NCBI GenBank assembly: GCA_009923125.1
Contig: RFUD01000122.1
Span: 1 to 6,997 of the forward strand
Source of the DNA: Planctomycetia bacterium
Lineage (GTDB): Bacteria > Planctomycetota > Planctomycetia > Pirellulales > UBA1268
DNA: 6,997 nucleotides
Direction of reading: 5' to 3'
The first letter of the stretch is position 1, and every line of letters starts with the position of its first letter. The notes beneath the pieces were generated by a model. The model was given only the letters and a program-made list of their open reading frames with translations, ran no database searches and was not told the origin of the DNA. A program made the position numbers and the translations under genes. This document shows positions 1 through 5,780 of the stretch, piece after piece.

Positions 1-2511
1 GTGCTCTCGATCACCAAGACCGACGGTTCCGACACCTACGTGCCCGGCAGCCCGGTCACGTATCAGATCATCGTCGGCAATTCGGGCCCCAGCGATCTGC
101 TCGGTGGGAGGGTTCTCGATCTCCTGCCTGCGGCGGCCACGAGTGGCACATGGACCGCGACCACCGCCGGCGGTGCGACCGTGTCCCAGCCTGCGGGCGG
201 GAACGACATCGACGTCACCGTCGACATCCCGGTCGGAGGAACGGTCACGTTCTCCTACACCGTCCAGACCAGGCCCATCGGCGCCGACGGAACATACGCA
301 GATCTCGTCAACACCGTCGTCGCGACGCCCCCGGAGGGCCAGGGTTCGAGCACGAGCTCCACCGACACCGACACCGCCTCGCCCGTCGCCGATCTCGTCG
401 TCGCGAAGACCCGCATCTCCGCGCCGCCGGTCGCCGGCCAGGCCGTCTCCTACCAGATCACGGTCACCAACAACGGCCCCAGCGCGATCACCTCGTTCAC
501 CGGCCTCGACACCACCGTCCCGGCGCTCCTCACGCCGACCTACACGGTCAGCACCGGCACCTACGACACCGCCACCGGCATCTGGACGGCCTTCTTCGGC
601 GACACGTTCGACCCGCTCGTCAACACCGCGTCCGCCACGCCGCCCGAGGGCGTGATCGATCCCATCCCGGAAAACAACACCTCCACCGTCACCGACTCGA
701 TCACGATCCTCCCGGTGCTCTCGATCACCAAGACCGACGGGAAGACCACGTACGTGCCCGGCACGTCCACCGTCTACACGATCGTGGCCACGAACAACGG
801 CCCGAGCTTCCTGGCCGGCGGCACGATCACCGACCCGCTCCCGGCGCAGGTGTCGAGCGCGACCTGGACCGCGGAATACACCGGCGCCGGCTCGACCGGG
901 CCGGCGGCGGGCAGCGGCGGCCTCGACGAGATCGTGAGCCTCGCCGTGGGTGGCACCGCGACGTTCACGTTCACGGTGCAGATCAAGCCCGAGGCCACCG
1001 GCGATCTCGTCAACGTCGCGACGATCACGCCCCCGCCGACGACGCAGGGCACCCCCGCCACCACGAGCGACACGAACATGCAGGCCAGCCCGCAGGTGCT
1101 GCTCTCGGTCACCAAGTCGGACGGCACCGACCGCTACACGCCGGGCACGTCCACGACCTACACGATCGTGGTCACCAACGCGGGCCCGAGCTTCCTCAAG
1201 GGGGGCATCGTGCAGGATCTGCTGCCGTCGCCCCAGGGTGCCAGCGGCTCCTGGACCGCGACGACCTCGGGCGTGGGATCGTCGGTGACCCCTGCGGCCG
1301 GCGGCAACGACATCAATGCCACGATCGACCTGCCGGTGAACGGCACGGCCACGTTCCTCTACACGGTGAACATCCTCTCGACCGCGACCGGCCAGCTGGA
1401 CAACACCGTCACGGTCTCGCCGCCGCCGGGCACCACGGGCAACACGGCCACCGCGACCGACAGCAACTTCGGCCCCGAGCCGCCGTTGTCGGTGTTCGGC
1501 GGGCTCGTGATCGGCAGCGACGACGGCTGCAACGGGCCGCCCTTCGTCAGCCTGCTCGACCCCAACGACGGCACCACGCTCGTGCGGTTCCTGGCCTACG
1601 AGGCGAGCTTCCGCGGCAGCGTCCGCGTCGCCACGGGCGACGTCACCGGCGACGGCGTCGAGGAGATCCTCGTCGCTCCGGGCCGGAACCGGGTCGGGGA
1701 GATCCGCGTGTTCACGCAACAGGGGGTGGAACTGCCCACCTACCGCAGCCTCCCCTTCGGCGCCGGCTGGCGGGGTGGCGTCGAGGTGACCGCGGCCGAC
1801 TTCAACGGCGACGGCGTGAAGGACATCGTCGCCGGCATGTCGGCCGGTGCCGGCCTGGTGCGCGGATTCGTCGTCAGCCCGAATGCGGTCGATCCCGTCG
1901 CCAACGCCGCGGCGTTCTCGTTCCGCGGATTCCCGCCGCGGTACGCGGGCGGCGTGATGCTCGCGGCGGGCGACTTCGGCACCTTCACGGGCGGCACGGC
2001 CACCTCCCAGCCCGACGGCCGCGACGAAATCGTGGTCGGCAGCAACTCGGGCATGCGGGCCATGGCCAACGTGTGGGCCGTGTCGAGCGCGCCGCGCATC
2101 GTGCGCACGATCCTGCCGTTCGGCTCGCGATTCACCGGCGGCGTCACCCTGTCGGTGGCGAAGTACGACTCCGACGCGGTCCAGGACATCCTCATCGGCT
2201 CGGGCATCGGCGGGAAATCGGTCGTCGAGGTCTACAGTGGCGCGACAGGCGGCAGGATCGCCACGCTGCCCGCCGCCGCGTTCGGCAGCTTCGCCAAGCC
2301 GAATGCCGCCGTGTTCACGGCGGCGCTCGACCTCACCGGCGACGGGCCCGCGACCAACGTCTACGGCGTGCAGGGCCGCAACGGCGGCCGCGGCACGAAC
2401 GGCGTCTTCGGTCTCACCCGGAGTTCGGGCGTCACGGCGCTGCTGCCGCTCTCCACCGGCAACCTGCCGCCGCTGCGGATCGCGCCGCTCAAGGTCCGCC
2501 TGCTCGGCTGA
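1..2511 (+). CDS. DUF11-repeat / FG-GAP surface protein, 5'-truncated
   Basis: This is the C-terminal 836 residues of a large, probably secreted or surface-attached protein. Four DUF11-type modules (PF01345-like Ig-fold repeats) start near residues 2, 131, 240 and 368. Each opens with a variant of LSITKTDG, then Y-PG, a YxIxVxNxGPS strand and a closing NTxxxxPP segment. From about residue 498 the protein changes to an FG-GAP/VCBS-like region with Asp-rich Ca2+-type loops at residues 547 (DVTGDGVEE), 600 (DFNGDGVKD), 658 (interrupted), 723 (DSDAVQD) and 777 (DLTGDG), spaced 53-65 residues, as in beta-propeller blades. It ends in LKVRLLG with no visible PEP-CTERM, sortase or dockerin signal. 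The GTG at base 1 is an internal Val: the same bases recur in frame at 715-740 as Val239. The real start, signal peptide and probably more modules lie upstream. The role is probably adhesion or cell-surface scaffolding, inferred from architecture only. Confidence 0.85.
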   Translation: MLSITKTDGSDTYVPGSPVTYQIIVGNSGPSDLLGGRVLDLLPAAATSGTWTATTAGGATVSQPAGGNDIDVTVDIPVGGTVTFSYTVQTRPIGADGTYADLVNTVVATPPEGQGSSTSSTDTDTASPVADLVVAKTRISAPPVAGQAVSYQITVTNNGPSAITSFTGLDTTVPALLTPTYTVSTGTYDTATGIWTAFFGDTFDPLVNTASATPPEGVIDPIPENNTSTVTDSITILPVLSITKTDGKTTYVPGTSTVYTIVATNNGPSFLAGGTITDPLPAQVSSATWTAEYTGAGSTGPAAGSGGLDEIVSLAVGGTATFTFTVQIKPEATGDLVNVATITPPPTTQGTPATTSDTNMQASPQVLLSVTKSDGTDRYTPGTSTTYTIVVTNAGPSFLKGGIVQDLLPSPQGASGSWTATTSGVGSSVTPAAGGNDINATIDLPVNGTATFLYTVNILSTATGQLDNTVTVSPPPGTTGNTATATDSNFGPEPPLSVFGGLVIGSDDGCNGPPFVSLLDPNDGTTLVRFLAYEASFRGSVRVATGDVTGDGVEEILVAPGRNRVGEIRVFTQQGVELPTYRSLPFGAGWRGGVEVTAADFNGDGVKDIVAGMSAGAGLVRGFVVSPNAVDPVANAAAFSFRGFPPRYAGGVMLAAGDFGTFTGGTATSQPDGRDEIVVGSNSGMRAMANVWAVSSAPRIVRTILPFGSRFTGGVTLSVAKYDSDAVQDILIGSGIGGKSVVEVYSGATGGRIATLPAAAFGSFAKPNAAVFTAALDLTGDGPATNVYGVQGRNGGRGTNGVFGLTRSSGVTALLPLSTGNLPPLRIAPLKVRLLG
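4..1479 (+). repeat. Four tandem DUF11 modules in the coding sequence
   Basis: The module starts fall at bases 4, 391, 718 and 1102, giving unit lengths of about 129, 109, 128 and 126 codons. Bases 1-26 and 715-740 are identical. Modules 3 and 4 also share long near-identical stretches around 774-815 and 1156-1197 (ACACGATCGTGG followed by GGCCCGAGCTTCCT). Such nucleotide-level identity within a divergent repeat family suggests fairly recent duplication or gene conversion. Module 2 is the most divergent and the shortest. Confidence 0.8.
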
Positions 2512-2525
2512 CCCATCCGCAGGCA

Positions 2526-2552
2526 GGGCGGGCCGACTCCGCCGGCCCGCCC
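2526..2552. terminator. GC hairpin between convergent genes
   Basis: A perfect 10-bp inverted repeat (GGGCGGGCCG / CGGCCCGCCC, loop 2536-2542) lies 14 bp after the stop of the DUF11 gene and 21 bp from the stop of the convergent BBP7 gene. There is no T-tract on either strand, so it is not a classical intrinsic terminator. Its strength and its position between two convergent stops suggest a bidirectional transcription end or an mRNA 3'-end stabiliser. Confidence 0.55.
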
Positions 2553-2573
2553 CGCCGCGGTGGCGAAGGATCG

Positions 2574-3602
2574 CTACCACCTCGCCTCGAGGCCGAGATT
2601 CGCACCATTGAGGAACACTCCGCCGCCCGACACCAGCGCCGAGCCCGCGTTGTCGGCGACCGCGAAGTTGAACTGGTTGGGGGCGAGGGCGAGCCCGTCG
2701 ATCCAGATCAGGTTGTAACCGGCGCGGATGCCCCAGACGTCGGTCAGGCGGTACACCGTGGACAGGTTGATGTCACCGATGAAGCCGACGCTGCTCCCCC
2801 AGGTCGAATAGCCGGGCCGCTGCTGGAAACCGGTGTAGTCGATGAGTGGATCCTGGATCCCCAACTGGCTGTTGCCGAGCAGTCCCGCCTTGGCCCAGCC
2901 CTCGATCGCCCAACGGTCCCACGTCCAGCGCATCCGCCTGCCGACCTGTGCACCGAACATGTTGTTGCTCGTCCGCACGCGGTAGTTCGCCGGCAGATCC
3001 TCCGGGCAGCAGGTCATGAAGATCGAGGCCTGCTCGTCGACGCCGACGTACCGGAACCCGAGCAGCCAGTCGTCGGTGAGCCACGAGCCGGAGTAGTCGC
3101 GCCACTCGTGCCGCGTGCTGAACACGTTGGCCTCGGCGCTGTTGATCGTGGAGGCATACTTCACGACGGCGTTCTCGGCATCGGCCGTGAGGCGGCTGCC
3201 GATCGGCTCGGGCATCTGGATGAAGTTCGCCGGCGTGCCCCCGGCGACCTGCGTGGCCGACTGCCCATAGAGGCCCCAGTAGCCGAGTTCCCAGCCGCAC
3301 TCGCAGGGCTGCCGCTGGCCGTAGAACGCCCGCACGCCCTGGGAGAACGGAAACTGCAGATCCTTGCCCGAGATCACGGGCACGCCATCGTTCACGGTCG
3401 TGACGAGGGGGTTGTTGGCGGCCTGGTTGTCGCGGCCCCAGAACAGCGCGTCGGTGAGCGCGTACGTCGTCCACAGCGGCTCGGCGACACCGTCGAACGC
3501 TTCGGAGCGTGCGACGCCACAGGCGACCGCCACCGCCGCCAGAAGACAGAGCCGCCTCACCCAGCGGACGGTGAAGCCGAAACAGGTTGCAAACGCCAGC
3601 AT
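2574..3602 (-). CDS. BBP7-family outer-membrane beta-barrel protein
   Basis: The product is predicted to be a 342-residue outer-membrane beta-barrel of the planctomycete BBP7 family (PF07585-like). An N-terminal export signal with Arg residues and a hydrophobic stretch (about residues 14-31) precedes a probable cleavage site after SEA (residue 35). Family-like segments follow: a CGWELGYWGLYG strand (102-113, with C100/C102), DDWLLGFRYVGVDE (177-190), NNMFGAQVGRRMRWTWDRW (213-231), and IRAGYNLIWIDGLALAPNQ near the C-terminus (292-310). The chain ends in LGLEARW; a terminal aromatic residue is typical of barrels recognised by BamA. I chose the ATG at 3602 because AAAGGGGG lies 6 bases upstream. 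An ATG at 3608, a GTG at 3647, or a GTG at 3560 (shorter, more typical signal peptide but no Shine-Dalgarno) are alternatives. Substrate and pore activity are unknown. It appears to be a single-gene unit. Confidence 0.85.
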   Translation of the reverse strand: MLAFATCFGFTVRWVRRLCLLAAVAVACGVARSEAFDGVAEPLWTTYALTDALFWGRDNQAANNPLVTTVNDGVPVISGKDLQFPFSQGVRAFYGQRQPCECGWELGYWGLYGQSATQVAGGTPANFIQMPEPIGSRLTADAENAVVKYASTINSAEANVFSTRHEWRDYSGSWLTDDWLLGFRYVGVDEQASIFMTCCPEDLPANYRVRTSNNMFGAQVGRRMRWTWDRWAIEGWAKAGLLGNSQLGIQDPLIDYTGFQQRPGYSTWGSSVGFIGDINLSTVYRLTDVWGIRAGYNLIWIDGLALAPNQFNFAVADNAGSALVSGGGVFLNGANLGLEARW

Positions 3603-3608
3603 GAGCAT

Positions 3609-3616
3609 CCCCCTTT
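3609..3616 (-). promoter_or_regulatory. Ribosome binding site of the BBP7 gene
   Basis: On the minus strand this reads AAAGGGGG, with 6 bases from the G-run to the ATG at 3602 and none to the ATG at 3608. The spacing favours the 3602 start. The same G-run is complementary to two C-runs in the upstream leader. Confidence 0.6.
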
Positions 3617-3620
3617 GCGA

Positions 3621-3630
3621 TCTCCGGAGA
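3621..3630. other. 10-bp perfect palindrome in the BBP7 leader
   Basis: TCTCCGGAGA is a perfect palindrome located 18 bp upstream of the chosen BBP7 start codon. It could be an operator half-site pair or chance; nothing else in the window carries a copy that I could find. Confidence 0.3.
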
Positions 3631-3641
3631 CCCAGACACCA

Positions 3642-3692
3642 CCCCACAGAGGGGGCTACGCTACGGAGTATCGCCCACCCCCATAGAGGGGG
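3642..3692 (-). repeat. Twin 14-bp palindromic repeats upstream of the BBP7 gene
   Basis: Two copies of CCCCAYAGAGGGGG (plus-strand reading) lie at 3642-3655 and 3679-3692, differing at one base and offset by 37 bp. Each is itself an inverted repeat with a 5-base centre (ACAGA or ATAGA) and a 4- or 5-bp G/C stem. On the minus strand they read CCCCCTCT(G/A)TGGGG. They could be paired protein-binding sites or two small RNA hairpins in the 5' leader. The spacer contains a CTACG tandem duplication (3656-3665). Confidence 0.55.
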
Positions 3693-3761
3693 TTTGATGG
3701 GCCGCCAAAAGGTCGCGTGGCGCAGGCTGGGCGAAGTGTGCGGCCGGGGGGCGACAAACAG

Positions 3762-3801
3762 AAAAACCCGGCCGGGATTTCACCCCCGGCCGGGTCGTTT
3801 T
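3762..3801. terminator. Bidirectional intrinsic terminator
   Basis: A 10-bp perfect stem (CCCGGCCGGG at 3767-3776 and 3785-3794, loop ATTTCACC) is flanked by five A on the left and TCGTTTT on the right. On the minus strand the stem is followed immediately by TTTTT, a textbook terminator about 100 bases after the stop of the Cys/His-rich gene. In the plus direction the tail is TCGTTTT, weaker but possible. It separates the Cys/His-rich gene from the BBP7 transcription unit. Confidence 0.82.
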
Positions 3802-3858
3802 CTGAAGACTGGCTCGGTCTGTGGGTGGCTCGGCTGGAGGCCGGCCGCTCCCAAGCTC

Positions 3859-3881
3859 GCAGGGGCCATGGATGGCCCTGC
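3859..3881 (-). other. 3'-UTR hairpin after the Cys/His-rich gene
   Basis: GCAGGG and CCATGGATGG/CCCTGC form about 9 bp with one bulged G and a TGGA loop, 10 bp beyond the stop codon on the minus strand. No T-tract follows. It probably stabilises the 3' end ahead of the real terminator at 3762-3801, or it is incidental. The rest of 3795-3858 shows no gene or clear site. Confidence 0.35.
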
Positions 3882-3891
3882 GGGCGCGGAA

Positions 3892-4389
3892 CTAGAAGCC
3901 GACGTACGTGACCAGGATGTCGCCGTGCTTCTGGAACCGCACGATCACGGAGCAGCCGCAGGCGTAGTCGTACCGCACCTGGCCACAGCCGAACAGCGTG
4001 CACCGCGAGGCCTCGCACGGGCAACCCTGGCAGCAGGCCGGCAGGCACACCGGGACGTTCACCGAGCAGCCGGTTTCGGGGCTCGTCGGCGTGAGCACGG
4101 TTTCATACGTCGGCTCGGGGCAGCAGCCGCAGTCGTGCTTGTGCTTGTGGGCATGCTTGTGGCGGTACTTGATGCAGGGATTGGTCGGGCAGCAGGTGAC
4201 GGCACCGCAATCGGGCTCCATCTCGCACGACGGCTCGATGGCGCAGGCCGGTTCGAACGCGCTGCAGCCCGGCTCGACGGCGCAGGACGGATCGAGATGA
4301 CGACGGTGGCCGAAGCCGGCATCGGCCGAGGCGGCGGTCACGAGCAGACAGGCGGCGGTGAGCAGGCCGACGGAGAACAGGCGGATCAT
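3892..4389 (-). CDS. Secreted Cys/His-rich small protein, possible metal binder
   Basis: I do not recognise a named family. The 165-residue product begins with a clear signal peptide (about residues 1-24, ending ASADA). Mature regions are: (1) residues 33-61, a ladder of five [D/E]P-x-C units with cysteines at 36, 42, 49, 55 and 61; (2) C66, C67 and C72, then a strip of five alternating histidines (77, 79, 81, 83, 85) with Lys between most of them, running into DCGCC (86-90); (3) residues 108-135, with CC, CPC and CxxxxC arrangements; (4) residues 136-165, with few charged residues and beta-like strands, ending DILVTYVGF. There are 21 mature cysteines. These features suggest extracellular or periplasmic metal binding or a heavily disulfide-linked wall protein; both are inference. 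The start is set by AAGGAG 9 bases upstream and by the signal peptide. The frame stays open further upstream, but that extension is antisense to carA. It is flanked by its own promoter candidate and terminator. Confidence 0.85.
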   Translation of the reverse strand: MIRLFSVGLLTAACLLVTAASADAGFGHRRHLDPSCAVEPGCSAFEPACAIEPSCEMEPDCGAVTCCPTNPCIKYRHKHAHKHKHDCGCCPEPTYETVLTPTSPETGCSVNVPVCLPACCQGCPCEASRCTLFGCGQVRYDYACGCSVIVRFQKHGDILVTYVGF

Positions 4390-4398
4390 GGGAAGAGA

Positions 4399-4404
4399 CT
4401 CCTT
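4399..4404 (-). promoter_or_regulatory. Ribosome binding site of the Cys/His-rich gene
   Basis: AAGGAG on the minus strand, 9 bases before the ATG at 4389. It fixes the start among many possible upstream in-frame codons. Confidence 0.7.
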
Positions 4405-4487
4405 GTCGCAGAGACTGGGGGGACCGCGGACGGAGTGGCGCGAACCGTCAGCGGCTGAAGCCGGGATGCGGCCCGAGGCTTCCCTCA

Positions 4488-4515
4488 ACTCTGGCACACG
4501 GTGCGGAATTGTCAA
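4488..4515 (-). promoter_or_regulatory. Candidate sigma-70-type promoter of the Cys/His-rich gene
   Basis: On the minus strand a perfect TTGACA (4515-4510) is followed after 16 bases by CAGAGT (4493-4488), which matches the -10 consensus at only three positions. A start near 4480 would give a leader of about 90 bases, G/C-rich and without an obvious ORF. The -35 is convincing by sequence; the -10 is weak. Confidence 0.4.
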
Positions 4516-4539
4516 AAAACAGGCTGATTCGCCCGTTTT
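4514..4539 (-). terminator. Intrinsic terminator of carA
   Basis: In minus-strand RNA, AAAACGGGC (4539-4531) pairs with GCCUGUUUU (4524-4516) through nine pairs including one G-U, with a six-base loop GAAUCA, and a run of six U spans 4519-4514. It lies 32 bp after the carA stop; a separate all-G/C inverted repeat (4552-4571) sits directly after the stop. The U-run overlaps the TTGACA of the next gene's candidate promoter. Confidence 0.55.
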
Positions 4540-4571
4540 CGCCCGCTCGCGGCCCGCGCCGGCGGGCGGGC

Positions 4572-5714
4572 TCACGCCATCATCGCGCGGAACCGGCCGA
4601 ACAGATAGGCCGAGTCGTGCGGGCCCGCGGCGGCCTCGGGGTGATACTGCACGCTCGCCGCCCTGGCCGACACGTGCCGCACGCCCTCGATCGTGCCGTC
4701 GTTCAGGTTGCGGTGCGTGACCACGAGATCGGCCGGGAGCGTCGCCTCGTCCACCGCGAAGCCGTGGTTCTGCGAGGTGATCTCCACCTTGCCGGTCTCC
4801 AGGTCCATGACCGGCTGGTTCGCGCCGCGGTGGCCGAACTTGAGCTTGAACGTCTTCGCGCCGCACGCCAGCGACAGCAGTTGGTGCCCCAGGCAGATGC
4901 CGAAGATCGGCACCCGCCCCAGGAGCTCGCGGACCGTCGTCACGCAGTAGTCGAGCACCTCGGGGTCGCCCGGACCGTTCGAGAGGAACACGCCGTCGGG
5001 CCGGTGGGCGAGCACCTCGGCCGCCGTCGCCCGGCCCGGAAGCACCGTCACCCGACAGCCCGAGGTGGCGAGGTGCCGGGCGATGTTCCATTTCATGCCG
5101 TAGTCGAGCGCTACGACGTGCCGGGTGCCGGTCTGGGGAGCGACCGGCGGAAATTCACCGCCGACGAGCGGCTGGGGCAGCGGAGTGGCCCAGGCGTCGA
5201 GCGGCTCCGTCCACGCACGCTCGTGCTCGGGCATCACCTCGCGCACGAGGTCGCGGCCCACGAGCGCCGGGGCCGCGCGGGCCATCTCGACCAGTCGCGC
5301 CCGGTCGAGCACCTCGCTCGACAGCACGCCCGTCATGGCGCCGCGGATCCGCAGCCGCCGCACGAGCGCCCGGGTGTCGATGCCGCTGATGCCCACCACG
5401 CCGGCCCGCGCCAGGTAGTCGCCGAGCGAACCCGTGGCCGTGAAGTTGCTCGTGATCCGGCTGGCCTCGCGAACGACGAAGCCAGCCATCTGCAGCTTGC
5501 CGCTCTCGACGTCGCTCGGATTGACGCCGTAGTTGCCGATCTGCGGCGCGGTCATCGCCAGGATCTGACCGCGGTACGACGGATCGGTGAGAATCTCCTG
5601 ATAACCCGTCATCGAGGTGTTGAAGCACACCTCGCCGGACACGGTGCCGGGCGCCCCGAACGACTCGCCGTAATGGACCGTGCCGTCTTCGAGCGCGAGC
5701 GCCGCCTGTGCCAT
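4572..5714 (-). CDS. carA: Carbamoyl-phosphate synthase small (glutaminase) subunit
   Basis: CarA hydrolyses glutamine and channels the ammonia to CarB for carbamoyl-phosphate synthesis, feeding the pyrimidine and arginine pathways in the cytoplasm. The 380-residue length is normal for the family. The N-terminal small-chain domain shows GEVCFNTSMTGYQEILTDPSY (27-47, given in two overlapping parts as GEVCFNTSMTG and YQEILTDPSY) and QIGNYGVN. The C-terminal class I glutamine amidotransferase domain has LSNGPGDP (244-251), FGICLGHQ with the nucleophile Cys274, the SQNHGF segment (314-319) and QYHPE with His358 and Glu360, so the triad is complete. The start is ATG at 5714 with AGGAGGT 10 bases upstream. 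No carB lies downstream; a terminator and an unrelated gene follow. It is 66 bp after the ThuA gene, so co-transcription from mutY-thuA is possible but not shown. Confidence 0.97.
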   Translation of the reverse strand: MAQAALALEDGTVHYGESFGAPGTVSGEVCFNTSMTGYQEILTDPSYRGQILAMTAPQIGNYGVNPSDVESGKLQMAGFVVREASRITSNFTATGSLGDYLARAGVVGISGIDTRALVRRLRIRGAMTGVLSSEVLDRARLVEMARAAPALVGRDLVREVMPEHERAWTEPLDAWATPLPQPLVGGEFPPVAPQTGTRHVVALDYGMKWNIARHLATSGCRVTVLPGRATAAEVLAHRPDGVFLSNGPGDPEVLDYCVTTVRELLGRVPIFGICLGHQLLSLACGAKTFKLKFGHRGANQPVMDLETGKVEITSQNHGFAVDEATLPADLVVTHRNLNDGTIEGVRHVSARAASVQYHPEAAAGPHDSAYLFGRFRAMMA

Positions 5715-5722
5715 CTCCGGGT

Positions 5723-5743
5723 CTACCTCCTGAGTCGTCGCAT
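5723..5743 (-). CDS. Possible six-codon leader ORF before carA
   Basis: On the minus strand ATG at 5743 opens a tiny frame encoding MRRLRR and ending in TAG at 5723, eight bases before the carA ATG. Its last two Arg codons (AGG AGG) and stop form the carA Shine-Dalgarno. It has no clear ribosome binding site of its own. The Arg content fits the product of the carbamoyl-phosphate branch, but Arg codons are common in GC-rich DNA, so this may be chance. Confidence 0.15.
   Translation of the reverse strand: MRRLRR
5725..5731 (-). promoter_or_regulatory. Ribosome binding site of carA
   Basis: AGGAGGT on the minus strand, 10 bases before the ATG at 5714, close to the full anti-16S complement. Confidence 0.7.
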
Positions 5744-5747
5744 GATA
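5742..5747 (-). promoter_or_regulatory. Possible -10 element of a carA promoter
   Basis: TATCAT matches the TATAAT consensus at five of six positions. Seventeen bases upstream the hexamer is TCGCGT, a poor -35. If used, transcription would start near 5735 and the leader would be about 20 bases, excluding translation of the MRRLRR frame. Confidence 0.25.
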
Positions 5748-5749
5748 CC

Positions 5750-5780
5750 CGGCCGTCGGCGACGACGCGACCGCCGGCCG
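5750..5780 (-). other. Hairpin directly after the ThuA-gene stop
   Basis: An inverted repeat of nine pairs with one mismatch (outer stem 5750-5755 with 5775-5780, inner 5757-5759 with 5771-5773, loop 5760-5770) begins at the base after the TGA on the minus strand. No T-tract follows. It may mark the transcript end of mutY-thuA, attenuate read-through into carA, or only stabilise the mRNA. Confidence 0.4.

Noticed and set aside
150..3686. A very long plus-strand frame (over 1,100 codons) overlapping the DUF11 gene and running antisense through the BBP7 gene
   Set aside because: Its product is almost entirely Arg, His, Ala, Gly and Pro, the usual result of reading GC-rich genes in the wrong frame. 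It has no domain, and it crosses two well-supported convergent genes.
3364..4458. Plus-strand frame of about 360 codons across the BBP7 start, the terminator and the Cys/His-rich gene
   Set aside because: It is antisense to two supported genes, crosses a strong terminator and shows no recognisable domain.
4541..4571. Dense GC inverted repeats just after the carA stop
   Set aside because: Several alternative short pairings are possible in this nearly pure G/C stretch and none is uniquely strong. It is noted only beside the better terminator at 4514-4539.
4390..5091. N-terminal extension of the Cys/His-rich frame up to 5091
   Set aside because: The extension is low-complexity Arg/Gly/Pro and lies over carA in another frame. 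The signal peptide and AAGGAG site fix the start at 4389.
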